In this document: positions 28,419 through 37,972 of the stretch, piece by piece
How positions within the stretch are numbered: position 1 is the first letter of the stretch
How the letters are laid out: each line of letters begins with the position of its first letter
DNA from: Methanosarcina mazei S-6
GTDB lineage: Archaea; Halobacteriota; Methanosarcinia; Methanosarcinales; Methanosarcinaceae
Assembly (NCBI RefSeq): GCF_000970205.1
Contig: NZ_CP009512.1
Span: 3,100,001 to 3,164,000 of the forward strand
Length of the DNA: 64,000 nt
Direction: 5' to 3'
The notes under the pieces: model-generated
Databases searched by the model: none
Told to the model about the DNA's origin: nothing
The model's input: the letters and a program-made list of their open reading frames with translations, nothing else
Program-made: the position numbers and the translations under genes

Positions 28419-28442
28419 AAAGGGCTAAACAATCCCTTTTTT
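28419..28442 (+). terminator. Hairpin with T-run after rubrerythrin
   Basis: AAAGGG/CCCTTT arms with a 9-base loop are followed by further T's. An outer pair CGTC/GACG may lengthen the stem. Confidence 0.6.
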
Positions 28443-28526
28443 CCGAAAGACGAACCTATCTTAACTTAAAAATTACTTTTTTGGTCCTGACTTTTAAAAC
28501 GGATTAAGGGATAGCTAAATAAATCC

Positions 28527-28551
28527 TTCCGCAAGCATTTTACCTGCGGAA
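28527..28551 (-). terminator. Hairpin spanning the stop codon of the distal sarcinarray gene
   Basis: Arms TTCCGCA/TGCGGAA with an 11-base loop. The hairpin contains the last codons and stop of the gene at 28540-29145 and is followed by a modest T-rich stretch on the minus strand. Confidence 0.4.
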
Positions 28552-29145
28552 CAGGGCAAAAACCAGTACTAGAATTGAAATTGCGCCGGCAAGTGTAAAG
28601 GCTGGAGTGGATGCTGATGTGGGTGAGGATTCTGTTTCTGAAATTGGCCGCTCTTCAGAAGTGGGAATTTTGCCTTCGTAATGTTCGTTGGAGATTGTAC
28701 AGTAAGCAGCTGTAAATTCCCCTTTTACCAATATTTCCCCACCAGCACCTAACTCATTTACTTGATAAACGAAGTCAAGAGGCATGCTCCCACCTGCCCA
28801 TTTTTCAGTTGGTTTTACAGTCCATTCAAAAACTTCCGTCGAATTTTCTTCCATAATTGTTCTATAGTATTCTTCCATTTTTAGGGTAGGTCCATCTATT
28901 ATTACAAAGTTGTCCTTTCCAAGTTCGCTTAGTTTAACAGCAACATAGCACTTTTGATTCACAGTAAAGTCGAACCTAACCTTAAAAGGTTCTCCTATTT
29001 TCAAAACTGGCTTCGCAATTTCTTTTCCTGGCAGAATTTTGTCATTGTAGTAGACATCTATCGAACCATATTGGCTACTTGCAGAAGCTGTTCCAATCAA
29101 GAAGAGAAATATAATTCCCAAAGTAACAAAGCTTACATTCTTCAT
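28540..29145 (-). CDS. Sarcinarray-family surface protein, copy 2
   Basis: 201 residues: N-terminal signal peptide (LGIIFLFLIGTASA), a ~140-residue extracellular domain (KPVLKIGEPFKVRFDF; EWTVKPTEKWAGGSMPLDFVYQ), a Ser/Thr/Pro/Glu stalk, and a C-terminal tripartite tail (TPAF, hydrophobic helix, FRR). The tail resembles the PGF-CTERM archaeosortase signal with PAF in place of PGF. This layout matches the sarcinarray (MAST) family of Methanosarcina as I recall it. It is a paralogue of the gene at 30033-30641 and overlaps the upstream module by 4 bases. Role: cell-surface component, partner unknown. Confidence 0.82.
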   Translation of the reverse strand: MKNVSFVTLGIIFLFLIGTASASSQYGSIDVYYNDKILPGKEIAKPVLKIGEPFKVRFDFTVNQKCYVAVKLSELGKDNFVIIDGPTLKMEEYYRTIMEENSTEVFEWTVKPTEKWAGGSMPLDFVYQVNELGAGGEILVKGEFTAAYCTISNEHYEGKIPTSEERPISETESSPTSASTPAFTLAGAISILVLVFALFRR

Positions 29146-29957
29146 GAATTTACCCCAATTTCAAATATCAAATCATCATAACTGACTGATTTTTCTGTGC
29201 TATCGCCCAGTTTATCCCCAACACCTTTAGGTCCTGTTCCAACAATTGTTGAAGCATATCCATTAAACTGAAATTTTATAGGGGTATTCTCTCCAATTGC
29301 TATAGAAGACCCGTCCTCGTTTTCTTTAAATGGATGATACACACTTTCTTCTTGTCTCACATACCGTTGTCCTTTATGTCCAAAGTAAGGCTTTGGAATC
29401 ACCTCATTGTCATTATCAATAACAGTAAAAGTCTGATACTTCCCCACAATCTCATACGTCCAGACATTCACCGTAAAAATCCAGTGCGGAGGCATTACCG
29501 GAAGTCCGCAGGGAACAGCTGCCATCGTCCTGTCCAGCCTTTTTGTTACCCTTTCAGCTACCTCTCCCGAATATTTGTCTACAGTCTCATCTGCAAGGTT
29601 TTTTAGCTCATTGTCAATTTTTCCAAAAAGGATGTCAAGAGTTTCACCTTTGCTAACTGTTACTGCACAAATTCCGTTTGCAACACCCATTCTAACATCT
29701 GTATCGACCCTGTTAAGAACAGCTTCGAGTTCATCAGAACCAACCGGAGGATTTGAATTCCGAAGTTCTGTTTTTATGATAGCAGCAAGCTCGGCTGCAA
29801 GCTGGTCTGTTGTGGATTTTTCGATTAACTCTTCATCTGAGAGGCTGTTAAGATAACCGGTTGTGACTGCACGAATGCGGTCTTTTTTGATCCACCCGGA
29901 AACAACTGGATTTGAGCTTACTTCACCGGTGACTTCTTCAATAATCTGAAGCCTCAT
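29142..29957 (-). CDS. Stand-alone duplicate of the C-terminal module of the 1388-residue surface protein
   Basis: 271 residues matching the last ~270 residues of the protein encoded at 30644-34810, beginning at the equivalent of an internal Met (MRLQIIEEV against MRIQIIEEV). The core from SDELEAVLNRVD to IPKPYFGHKGQ is almost identical, while both ends differ more. It has no signal peptide and no membrane segment, unlike the full-length protein, so it may be a released or secondarily recruited module, or a decaying copy kept open. AGGG lies 8 bases before the ATG. It is followed directly by a sarcinarray gene, copying the order of the parent pair. Confidence 0.8.
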   Translation of the reverse strand: MRLQIIEEVTGEVSSNPVVSGWIKKDRIRAVTTGYLNSLSDEELIEKSTTDQLAAELAAIIKTELRNSNPPVGSDELEAVLNRVDTDVRMGVANGICAVTVSKGETLDILFGKIDNELKNLADETVDKYSGEVAERVTKRLDRTMAAVPCGLPVMPPHWIFTVNVWTYEIVGKYQTFTVIDNDNEVIPKPYFGHKGQRYVRQEESVYHPFKENEDGSSIAIGENTPIKFQFNGYASTIVGTGPKGVGDKLGDSTEKSVSYDDLIFEIGVNS

Positions 29958-29996
29958 TAAACAGCCCTGAAGATTTTATAGGTGAAAAAAAGGTTT

Positions 29997-30020
29997 GGAG
30001 ACATCTAAAAATAGATCTCC
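29997..30020 (-). terminator. Hairpin plus T-run between the two surface modules
   Basis: Arms GGAGA/TCTCC with inner CTA/TAG pairing. On the minus strand it is followed by a run of seven T's. It lies after the first sarcinarray gene and before the duplicated module, and may reduce read-through into the second unit. Confidence 0.5.
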
Positions 30021-30032
30021 AACTCGAGGTTT

Positions 30033-30641
30033 TCATCTGCGGAAAATAGCAAAAGCCAGTACTAGAATTGAAATTGTGCCTGCAAGTGTAAAGGCTGGAG
30101 TGGGCGATGATGTGGGTAAGGATTCGGTTTCTGAAACTGATGATTCTTCAGAAGTGGGAATTTTGCCTTCATAATGTTCGTTGGAAATGTATGGATACGC
30201 TATGGTAAATGAACCATGAACAAGTGAATTTTTTGTTTCAAAATCATCAATTTGATAAACAAGATCAATTGGCAAAGATCCTCCCTTCCATTTATCAGTA
30301 GGTTTAACTGTCCACTCATAAGTGATAGTAGAATTTTTTTCTATTATATCAGCTCTATATACATCCATTTTAGGAGTTGAACCATTAAGAATTACAAAAT
30401 AACCTTTTTCTATTTCACTTAATTTTATAGACATTTCGCATTTTTTATAGATTGCAAAATCAATTTTAACATCAAAAGGTTCTCCGATCTTTAAAACTGG
30501 TTTTGGAACTTCCGTAGTGTTTAGCAATTTACCGTTAAAATACAGGTTATACTCATAAACATCTCCATAAGGATTATATGCGGATGCTGTACTTGTAAAT
30601 AAAATTAAAATTGCCCCTATTATTGCTATTTTCCTTCTCAT
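30033..30641 (-). CDS. Sarcinarray-family surface protein, copy 1
   Basis: 202 residues with the same build as the protein at 28540-29145: signal peptide (IIGAILILFTSTASA), KPVLKIGEPFDVKIDF, a WTVKPTDKWKGGSLPIDLVYQ section, a shared YISNEHYEGKIPTSEE stretch, stalk, and a TPAF...FRR tail. It starts 2 bases after the stop of the large surface protein gene, so the two are cotranscribed. The close resemblance of signal tails and the YEGKIPTSEE block shows a common origin by tandem duplication. Confidence 0.82.
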   Translation of the reverse strand: MRRKIAIIGAILILFTSTASAYNPYGDVYEYNLYFNGKLLNTTEVPKPVLKIGEPFDVKIDFAIYKKCEMSIKLSEIEKGYFVILNGSTPKMDVYRADIIEKNSTITYEWTVKPTDKWKGGSLPIDLVYQIDDFETKNSLVHGSFTIAYPYISNEHYEGKIPTSEESSVSETESLPTSSPTPAFTLAGTISILVLAFAIFRR

Positions 30642-30643
30642 AA

Positions 30644-33600
30644 TTATCCTCCAAACTCTGTCAAAAGATCATCGTACATTACTGATTTTTCAATCCCATC
30701 TCCAGTTTTATCTCCAACTCCTTTTGGTCCAGGTCCAACTATCGTGGCAGAATATCCTGTTAAATGAAATGTTATTGGTTTGTTATTTCCTAACCATATG
30801 CTGCTTCCATAAGTATCAATTTTAGATGGATGTCTTATATGATCTTCTTTCCTCACATATTTCTGACCTTTATGCCCAAAATAAGGCTTCGGAATCACTT
30901 CGTTATCGTTGTCAATAATAGTAAACACTTCATACTCTCCAATTAATTCATACGTCCAGACATTCACCGTAAAAATCCAGTGCGGCGGCATTACCGGAAG
31001 TCCGCAGGGAACAGCTGCCATCGTCCTGTCCAGTCTTTTTGTTACTCTTTCAGCTATCTCTCCCGAATATTTGTCTACAGTCTCATCTGCAAGATTTTTC
31101 AGCTCATTGTCAATTTTTCCAAAAAGGATGTCAAGAGTTTCACCTTTGCTAACTGTTACTGCACAGATCCCGTTTGCAACACCCATTCTAACATCTGTAT
31201 CGACCCTGTTCAGGACAGCTTCGAGTTCATCAGAACCAACAGATGGACGTGCGTTCTGAATTTCTGTTTTTATGATAGCAGCAAGTTCAGTTGTGAGCTG
31301 GTCTGTTGTGGATTTTTCGATTAAGTCTTCATCAGAAAGACTGGTAAGATAACCAGTTGTAATTGTCCTGACATGATTCTCTGTGATCCATCCGGAAATA
31401 ATAGGATTTGAACTTACCTCGGAGACCACCTCTTCGATAATCTGAATTCTCATTTCCCGGACATAAATTAGATTCAGTTTATAAACTTCCGTATTAAGGG
31501 GAGCCATATTCAAAGAGACTCCCTGCTCGCTCAGGTTTTGCTCCAGCAGGTCAACTTCCTTATTCAGCGTGTAAATGTTCTGGCTGATCTGGTGCGACAT
31601 TTCTGTTTTTACATATTCGCCACTTGAAGAAATGGCATCTGCTATTTCTTCAGAGATATTGGTTGTAAAAATACAGGTGTTGCGAACACCCAGAGGATAA
31701 GTGATCCTCCCCCTTGCATCTGTCAATTCATATTCTCCCCTGAGATCGAAGTCAGGATCGTGGTAGAGGTAGTTAGGCTTCTGGTCAACAATGACGGTCA
31801 GGTTTTCAGTCCAGTTGTATTTGCTTTCGGGCTGGCCTGTGACTGTCATCGTGGAGATGATGCCCATTTTCTGCCCAAGGGCAGAGGCAGCCCGTTCCAT
31901 TGCCGGGTTATCGAAAAGAGTCATTGGACCTGAGGTTACGCTGTCAAAAGCACCGGTGCTGAGGCCTTTTTCCTCGAGGGCGTCAAGGATGTAAGAGTTC
32001 AGGCTGGAGTCCAGTTTTTTGTTCTTCTGCTCGATATCTTTGAGCAGCCTGTTATAGGCTTCGTTTCTGGCAATGTAACGGGCAGAGTCACTGGAAGTGT
32101 ATATTTTTCCGGCTGAAGTGAGATGCTGTTTTTTATTTACATAGGTTTCCCGGCTTGATTTGAGATCACGAATCAATCTTTCGGCAGTCTTAACCTGAAG
32201 GTCTGTCGGATCCTGACCGGGAGATTCCAGAAGAGAATAATTGAATGTGGGGTTGTCCCTTTCAATGGCATCGAGCATTTCCAGCACTTCTTCAGCCATA
32301 ACCCTGTGAAGCCAGGGTGGAATATCACAGACGACCCCCCGTTTTGAAAGATAGTTTCCATCAGGGTAAGCCCAGTATGTGCTCTCAATTGCTCTGAGGT
32401 CCACATAAGCAGCACGATATTTGTCTGCTGCGTCTGAACAGCAGGGATCAAATCTTTCTGCACCGGCTGTATAAAGAGTTGTGTTTCTGTATTCTCTTTC
32501 TATCGGGTCAGTGTAGGTTGATATGCCTGAATAGATGCCTGTGGGTGGACGCTGGTGATAGACTACTGTCAGGTTTTCTGATTCGGTCTCATAGTGTAAA
32601 AGGGACTCAAAATCTATTTTGCTTACCGTTTCGAATTTCGAAGCACTTTCTGTAACCGAATGTGTTTCTATGGAAGTGGTGCCATCTGCATTATGGTTTA
32701 CAGTGTGCCAGGAATATGTGTAGGCATAATCGTAATCAATTTTCCAGGTTGTTCTGATATTATAATAAATATCATAACGGACTCCCCAATCAAATGTATG
32801 GTCTTCCCCGCTGAGATAGCCGTCATCCGTCCTGCGCTCGGCAACAAGCCTGTCATTAGCCCTGTATTCGTAATGGGGTACAACCCTGACATTGGTTATA
32901 TCCACGGAATTCAATCTAACGGAGGCATCCGTAATATACCAGCTTTTCAGCTTTCCTCTGGGAGGATTGATATCAGGATATATGGTGTTAAAATAGTAAT
33001 TCGCAACATGATGATTCCACGAGTAAGATTGGATACGCGACCCTGAATGTGTTCCGGAAGCGAAATAATCAGCATTCCAGTTAACAGTGTGCCCGCTGTA
33101 TGAAACCGAATCACGGTCAAAGTCCACTGTGATTGTTGAAGCCAGAGGGGAAGGAGAATTGAAGCCGTCCCTCAGGATCTGACCCTGGACCGGAGCCGTG
33201 TAAACGCTGTTTGTAACGGTGTGGATAAGGTCAGGGTTTTCCTCCGTCCATACATGGTCATTGAAGACCCAGCCATCGAGAACTCCCTGTGTATAGTCCG
33301 AAGCTGAAACTTCTATTTCCGAGTATTCGGAAAGATTATCATAGGAGGTGTTTGCTTCCACAAGAGATTCTTCAATGCCTTCCTCCACATCCAGGGAAAA
33401 AGACCTGTTTTCTGCAAGAGAAGAATACGCTGTAGTAAGGTTCACGCCTTTATCCTTTTCATAGGGAGACGCAGAGCTATTCGAGTCGGTTGAATTACCC
33501 AATGTTGAATTCATCAAGCCCGAACCTGCTTTTAAGCTGCCGGAATCGCAGACGTCTTCATACAGGACCTTACCGTTGTAATAGGTGGTATATGTAAGAG

Positions 33601-34810
33601 CCAGAGGGTCAACCGAGTCAAAGACTTTTTTCTGAGTATATAGCGTCGCTCCGTTGACCGAACTTGCAAGGGCAGGATTGGTAAGGATATTCAGCGGCCC
33701 GTTTGCATAATGCTGCCAGGGACCATAGATAAAAGTCCTGAGGTTTGTCGCCCCCAGAACGAGATTTGAAGTAGAGTCCAGGCTTGAAGATGTTTTGAGT
33801 GAAAGTTCGTATTCCTTTACAAGTTCTTCAAGCAGGGGTTCTCTTGAAGTGATGAGAGTGGAGAGGTTCATACTCATGTTATATGTCTCTCCGGACTCGA
33901 GGTCAACAAGAGTGTAATTCAAAACAGGAATTTCGAATATATAGTAAATCGTGTAATTTTTGTCAGAGGGGAAAATTTCCCGCTGCAAAGTCCCGTTTAC
34001 TTTTCTTATCTTTATCTGCTCGGGTTCTATATCTGGTTCGACATTAATAGCGTATCCCATGAATGTGTGGCTGTTGCCCTGATAGTTTGCCGAAAGCAGC
34101 CGGTTGAAAGATTCTGTCGTGATGTCCTTTATGGGGCCTGCTTCAATCTGGAACCAGTCGGAAGCTTTTAGTTCATCCCCATAATAGAGTTCAATGGATG
34201 CATAGCCGGCTTTTGAATTCTCCGGGACTTCCACGTATTCATAAAAGGAAACTTTTTGAAGAAAGCCGGTAGCCTGCCCGTAATTCACTCGTGTGAGTTG
34301 CTGTCCTGCAGAGTCATTTACGACAAGGACAACATCCCTGTTTTTCCACAGGGACTCGACTCTTCCCCAGACATCTGAGGGCAGATTTATGGAAATTTGA
34401 AGAGTGTCTCCTTTCTCAAGATTCTGGTTTTGCGGAGTTGCCATGAAGTTATCTTCAGAGAACCTCTCGACAGGAGATCCTTCGGGAAGAATTACAGGAT
34501 GTTCTCCCTGCCATTCCAGGGCTTCCATGCCTGCGTAGTTAAGGCAGCGAGAGATGTCAGATGCGGCAAGGTTGATAGCCTCCTGTCTTGGATCACTTTT
34601 CTCTGTAGTATATATTGTTTCGGCAACCTCGCTGTCCATCTTCAGGAGATAGACAGAGGTAAAGGTTGCAATAAGAACAATGAAAATTCCTATTACAGCG
34701 TAAGGAATATAGGCGCTGGTATCCTGAAAAAGCCAGGAACATTTAGAAAAAGAATAGTTGAGAGATCGTTTCCCGGCTATATTTCTCACCCCAAAAACAG
34801 AAGATTGCAA
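30644..34810 (-). CDS. Large membrane-anchored surface protein of unknown function
   Basis: 1388 residues. One membrane helix near the N-terminus (YIPYAVIGIFIVLIATFTSVYLL) is followed by a very long extracellular part with many Tyr, Ser, Thr and N-x-S/T sites, and helical stretches near 900-1000. The N-terminal hydrophobic anchor followed by ETIYTTEKSDPRQEAINLAASDISRCLNYAG recalls pilin-like archaeal proteins encoded with type IV filament or secretion genes, but no such genes are nearby. The start is uncertain: TTG at 34810 or GTG at 34789; no ATG fits. It is the first gene of a minus-strand operon with a sarcinarray protein. I do not know its function. Confidence 0.85.
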   Translation of the reverse strand: MQSSVFGVRNIAGKRSLNYSFSKCSWLFQDTSAYIPYAVIGIFIVLIATFTSVYLLKMDSEVAETIYTTEKSDPRQEAINLAASDISRCLNYAGMEALEWQGEHPVILPEGSPVERFSEDNFMATPQNQNLEKGDTLQISINLPSDVWGRVESLWKNRDVVLVVNDSAGQQLTRVNYGQATGFLQKVSFYEYVEVPENSKAGYASIELYYGDELKASDWFQIEAGPIKDITTESFNRLLSANYQGNSHTFMGYAINVEPDIEPEQIKIRKVNGTLQREIFPSDKNYTIYYIFEIPVLNYTLVDLESGETYNMSMNLSTLITSREPLLEELVKEYELSLKTSSSLDSTSNLVLGATNLRTFIYGPWQHYANGPLNILTNPALASSVNGATLYTQKKVFDSVDPLALTYTTYYNGKVLYEDVCDSGSLKAGSGLMNSTLGNSTDSNSSASPYEKDKGVNLTTAYSSLAENRSFSLDVEEGIEESLVEANTSYDNLSEYSEIEVSASDYTQGVLDGWVFNDHVWTEENPDLIHTVTNSVYTAPVQGQILRDGFNSPSPLASTITVDFDRDSVSYSGHTVNWNADYFASGTHSGSRIQSYSWNHHVANYYFNTIYPDINPPRGKLKSWYITDASVRLNSVDITNVRVVPHYEYRANDRLVAERRTDDGYLSGEDHTFDWGVRYDIYYNIRTTWKIDYDYAYTYSWHTVNHNADGTTSIETHSVTESASKFETVSKIDFESLLHYETESENLTVVYHQRPPTGIYSGISTYTDPIEREYRNTTLYTAGAERFDPCCSDAADKYRAAYVDLRAIESTYWAYPDGNYLSKRGVVCDIPPWLHRVMAEEVLEMLDAIERDNPTFNYSLLESPGQDPTDLQVKTAERLIRDLKSSRETYVNKKQHLTSAGKIYTSSDSARYIARNEAYNRLLKDIEQKNKKLDSSLNSYILDALEEKGLSTGAFDSVTSGPMTLFDNPAMERAASALGQKMGIISTMTVTGQPESKYNWTENLTVIVDQKPNYLYHDPDFDLRGEYELTDARGRITYPLGVRNTCIFTTNISEEIADAISSSGEYVKTEMSHQISQNIYTLNKEVDLLEQNLSEQGVSLNMAPLNTEVYKLNLIYVREMRIQIIEEVVSEVSSNPIISGWITENHVRTITTGYLTSLSDEDLIEKSTTDQLTTELAAIIKTEIQNARPSVGSDELEAVLNRVDTDVRMGVANGICAVTVSKGETLDILFGKIDNELKNLADETVDKYSGEIAERVTKRLDRTMAAVPCGLPVMPPHWIFTVNVWTYELIGEYEVFTIIDNDNEVIPKPYFGHKGQKYVRKEDHIRHPSKIDTYGSSIWLGNNKPITFHLTGYSATIVGPGPKGVGDKTGDGIEKSVMYDDLLTEFGG

Positions 34811-34985
34811 AGAATCTTAAAATGTTTGTGAAAAATAGTAGAGAGTTGTATGCATAAATAGTTTACTTTATATTGGAAAGATTTATAAAAAAAGTAAAAA
34901 ATGTACCCAATACACACTATTAAAATATTTATTTTTTTGCTTTAAACCGACAATCAGAACTATAGAACTTCCAAATACATGCTGT

Positions 34986-35543
34986 ATGGAATCTACAATA
35001 ACTATAGAGAACGTGGTAGCATCTACCAGGTTGGCAGAAGATTTCGACCTTGAAAAAATGATGGAGTCTGGGTTGGAAGGCGCAGAATATAACAAAGTGA
35101 AGTTCCCTGGTCTCGTCTACAGAATTAATAACCCCAAAGCTGCCTTTCTAATTTTCACCTCTGGAAAAGTGGTATGCACAGGATCAAAGAGCATCGGGAA
35201 CGCTCATGCGGCCATAATCAATCTGGCTAACACGCTCAAATCCATATGTTGCGAGAAAATAGATCTCGAACCTGATGTTCGTGTTCAGAACATTGTAGCT
35301 AGTGCTGATTTAAAAACAAACCTTAACCTGAACACCATTGCTATAGCTTTTGGTCTGGAGAATGTCGAATACGAGCCAGAGGTATTTCCGGGGCTTATTT
35401 ATAGGGTCGAGGCTCCCAAGGTAGTAGTGCTTGTGTTCAGCTCTGGCAAGCTGGTAATCACAGGTGGAAAATGTCCGGAGGATTGTGAAGAGGGTCTGCG
35501 GATCGTCAAGACAGAGTTCGACAACTTAGGACTTCTTTATTAA
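34986..35543 (+). CDS. tbp: TATA-box-binding protein TBP
   Basis: Basal transcription factor that bends promoter DNA and recruits TFB and RNA polymerase. 185 residues made of two direct ~90-residue repeats: [18 protein letters not shown]...[29 protein letters not shown] and [16 protein letters not shown]...[29 protein letters not shown]. Methanosarcina species encode more than one TBP; which paralogue this is cannot be told without comparison. The Lys-Cys-rich details ([14 protein letters not shown]) may help. The promoter region upstream is very AT-rich. Confidence 0.97.
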   Translation: MESTITIENVVASTRLAEDFDLEKMMESGLEGAEYNKVKFPGLVYRINNPKAAFLIFTSGKVVCTGSKSIGNAHAAIINLANTLKSICCEKIDLEPDVRVQNIVASADLKTNLNLNTIAIAFGLENVEYEPEVFPGLIYRVEAPKVVVLVFSSGKLVITGGKCPEDCEEGLRIVKTEFDNLGLLY

Positions 35544-35625
35544 ATATATCCTCAAAGTCTCGTAAACTCGTAACGGATGCCACATGCAAAATTGGGAATT
35601 ACATAAGAGAATAAGAGGAAAAAAC

Positions 35626-35883
35626 ATGCATATTACCAGCAAGACAGAAACAGAAGATACAATATTTGAATTTACACTTTCTCTCTCTGGCTCACCTAAA
35701 AGCTCATTCAACCAGACCCTGGTATACATTTTAAGAGGAAAAGACGGCTTAGACTTTGCAGAAATAGAGATATCCCAGATAATAACAAGAACAGGCAACT
35801 TTAATGAAAAAAAGATATCACAATGGTACATTGAAGAGCCAGGAAATAAAAAGCCTGGTGAAAATATAGTAAACAACAAATAA
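35626..35883 (+). CDS. Small protein of unknown function (85 residues)
   Basis: Starts at the ATG at 35626, which has AGAGGA 6 bases before it; an in-frame ATG at 35584 lacks such a site. The sequence (ITSKTETEDTIFEFTLSLSGSP; LVYILRGKDGLDFAEIEIS) suggests a mostly beta-sheet cytosolic domain with a charged disordered C-terminal end. It lies 80 bases after tbp on the same strand. No known family recognised. Confidence 0.6.
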   Translation: MHITSKTETEDTIFEFTLSLSGSPKSSFNQTLVYILRGKDGLDFAEIEISQIITRTGNFNEKKISQWYIEEPGNKKPGENIVNNK

Positions 35884-36073
35884 CTGAAATTATTAAGAAT
35901 ATGAACCAGATTATTGAAAATGAGCGAAATATAAAATGAGGCTATTCCTAAACTCAAAATTTGATTTTTGAATCTCGTATTTGGAACAGTCAATAGAATA
36001 TCTAATCATGGGAAATGATCTTGAAAACTTCTGATAATTTTGAATAAAACAGGTTTTGGGATAGTCTCCATAT

Positions 36074-37381
36074 TTAGCTGACAAGTTTTCCAAGGAAGTA
36101 ACCGGGCTTTGCACCCGTAATTTTCACTTCAGCATATTCGCCGGGTCTGAGATCTGAGCCGCTAATCACAACCGGACGGTAAGAGTCCGTACGCGTGAGA
36201 ACATCTCCGATCTCTGTGTATTTTGAGACAAAAACTCTGCCTTTCCAGCCAATCATTTCATTTTTGGATTCAATCTTTATCTGCTCACAGACTTTGTGAA
36301 GTTGGTGAGAGCGTTTTACTGAAATTCTGGAGTCCAGATTCCTGAACGAAAATGCCTTTGTATGCGGGCGGGGTGAATATCTGGAAATATTGATCTTTTC
36401 GGGACGGTATTTTTTTACCCACTCTATGGTTTCTTCAAAATCCTCATCGGTTTCATCACAGAAGCCGACAATTATGTCGGTAAAGAGGGAAAGGTCTTCA
36501 AAGTGGGCACGGAATTTCGTAATAATTTCATCCACGGAATCCATTTTATGCAGGCGGTTCATTTTTTTCAGGACCGAATGCGAGGCAGACTGAATCGGGA
36601 GGTGAAGAAGTTTGAAAATCTTATCCGAATCAAAGGCATCCACCAGATCGTCCAGAATAGGGAGGACAGAGAAGGGGTTCATCATGCCAACCCTTACCTT
36701 AAAATCACCCGGAATTTCTGAGATCGCACGCAGGAGTTCAGGGAGTTTGACGCCCGTATCCATGCCGTACTGGCTGTCGTCCTGAGACGTGAGCCATATC
36801 TCCCTGCAGCCGTCTGCAACTGCAGAGCGGATGTCTTCTATTATTTCTTCAGGGGGAAAAGAGAGGAGTTTACCCCTTGCATGCTTTACTATACAATAAG
36901 AGCAGGCGAAATTACAGCCCTGGGAGATCTGGCAGATATGGATGTTCGGATTTGAGCGCTCGCGAGGGACATTCAGGAAACCCTGAGGCTCGGAGGTCCG
37001 GATTTCCAGACGTTCTCCTCCGGGGATTCCAGTCTTTTTTCTCTGTTCGATTGTGGAAAGAAGGTCCCCCAGGCGGGAAACCGCATTCACGCCAAGAATA
37101 TGGGCTTCAGGGTTTGCATGGAGGATATCTTCAAGCTGGACTTCGGGCATGCAGCCTGAAACAATCACCTGTACGCCTTTCTCGCCCATGCTGCGTATTT
37201 TATAGAGAATTTTCTGTTCTGTTGTGTATTTCACCGTGCAGGAGTTGCAGATATAGACCTCTGCCTGCCCCGCATTTTCAGGGCTCAATAATTCATGCCC
37301 GAGCTTCCCAATGCTCGCTTTCATTATCTCGGCTGATGCCTGACTTGCAGAACAGCCAAAACTCTCAAGATAAACCTTCAT
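36074..37381 (-). CDS. tRNA N6-threonylcarbamoyladenosine methylthiotransferase (e-MtaB/CDKAL1 type)
   Basis: Radical-SAM enzyme that converts t6A to ms2t6A at tRNA position 37. 435 residues: UPF0004 domain with three cluster-binding Cys (SFGCSAS, CNSCTVK, SGCMPEVQ), radical-SAM domain with CNFACSYC (C-x3-C-x2-C), and a C-terminal TRAM RNA-binding domain (FVSKYTEIGDVLTR ... YAEVKITGAKPGYFLG). Members with this N-terminal CSASQA sequence are the archaeal/eukaryotic e-MtaB group, not bacterial MiaB. Monocistronic, followed upstream by a 68-bp repeat block. t6A itself depends on KEOPS, one subunit of which is encoded nearby at 40170-40700. Confidence 0.95.
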   Translation of the reverse strand: MKVYLESFGCSASQASAEIMKASIGKLGHELLSPENAGQAEVYICNSCTVKYTTEQKILYKIRSMGEKGVQVIVSGCMPEVQLEDILHANPEAHILGVNAVSRLGDLLSTIEQRKKTGIPGGERLEIRTSEPQGFLNVPRERSNPNIHICQISQGCNFACSYCIVKHARGKLLSFPPEEIIEDIRSAVADGCREIWLTSQDDSQYGMDTGVKLPELLRAISEIPGDFKVRVGMMNPFSVLPILDDLVDAFDSDKIFKLLHLPIQSASHSVLKKMNRLHKMDSVDEIITKFRAHFEDLSLFTDIIVGFCDETDEDFEETIEWVKKYRPEKINISRYSPRPHTKAFSFRNLDSRISVKRSHQLHKVCEQIKIESKNEMIGWKGRVFVSKYTEIGDVLTRTDSYRPVVISGSDLRPGEYAEVKITGAKPGYFLGKLVS

Positions 37382-37439
37382 ATTCTGCCTTCACATTTTG
37401 AACTGATGTTTTAACTTAACATTTAGTTGATACCGGGAC

Positions 37440-37795
37440 AGCACTTTAATTAACAGCTGATATGAAATTAACAATTAGCCCGAACTTAATAACTGACTGA
37501 GATTAACAATTACTAGAAATTAATAACTGACTGAAATTAACAATTAACCTGAAATTGATGATTATTTAATTTAGCAATTAACCTGAACTTAATAACTGAC
37601 TGAAATTAACAATTACTAGAAATTGATGATTATTTAATTTAGCAATTAACCTGAACTTAATAACTGACTGAAATTAACAATTAACCTGAAATTGATGATT
37701 ATTTAATTTAGCAATTAACCTGAACTTAATAACTGACTGAGATTAACAATTAACCTGAAATTGATGATTATTTAATTTAGCAATTAACCTGAAAG
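37440..37795. repeat. 68-69 bp higher-order tandem repeat
   Basis: Four copies of a 68-69 bp unit begin at 37561, 37629, 37698 and 37767 (start ATTATTTAATTTAGC); degenerate shorter versions precede them from 37440. Each unit contains sub-repeats of TTAACAATTA / AATTAACCTGAA. It fills the gap between the MTTase gene and glpX. No conserved dyad and no unique spacers, so not a CRISPR. Confidence 0.9.
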
Positions 37796-37972
37796 TTAAT
37801 ATTATACCATTTGATTGATCGACTTTTTCAGTTTGCCCTGATATTTATCTGATATTTATAATTAATGCCCATAATTCAGATTTTCCGGAAAAGTCCAGAA
37901 GGATTGGCTTCTACAGGTATTTGCTTCTACAGGTCGTTTTTCAAAAAAGATAAAAATGAAGGTAAAAAAGGA

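Noticed and set aside
37440-37795. Repeat block that might be a CRISPR array
   Set aside because: Period 68-69 bp with the whole unit conserved; no unique spacers, no palindromic repeat and no cas genes in the window.
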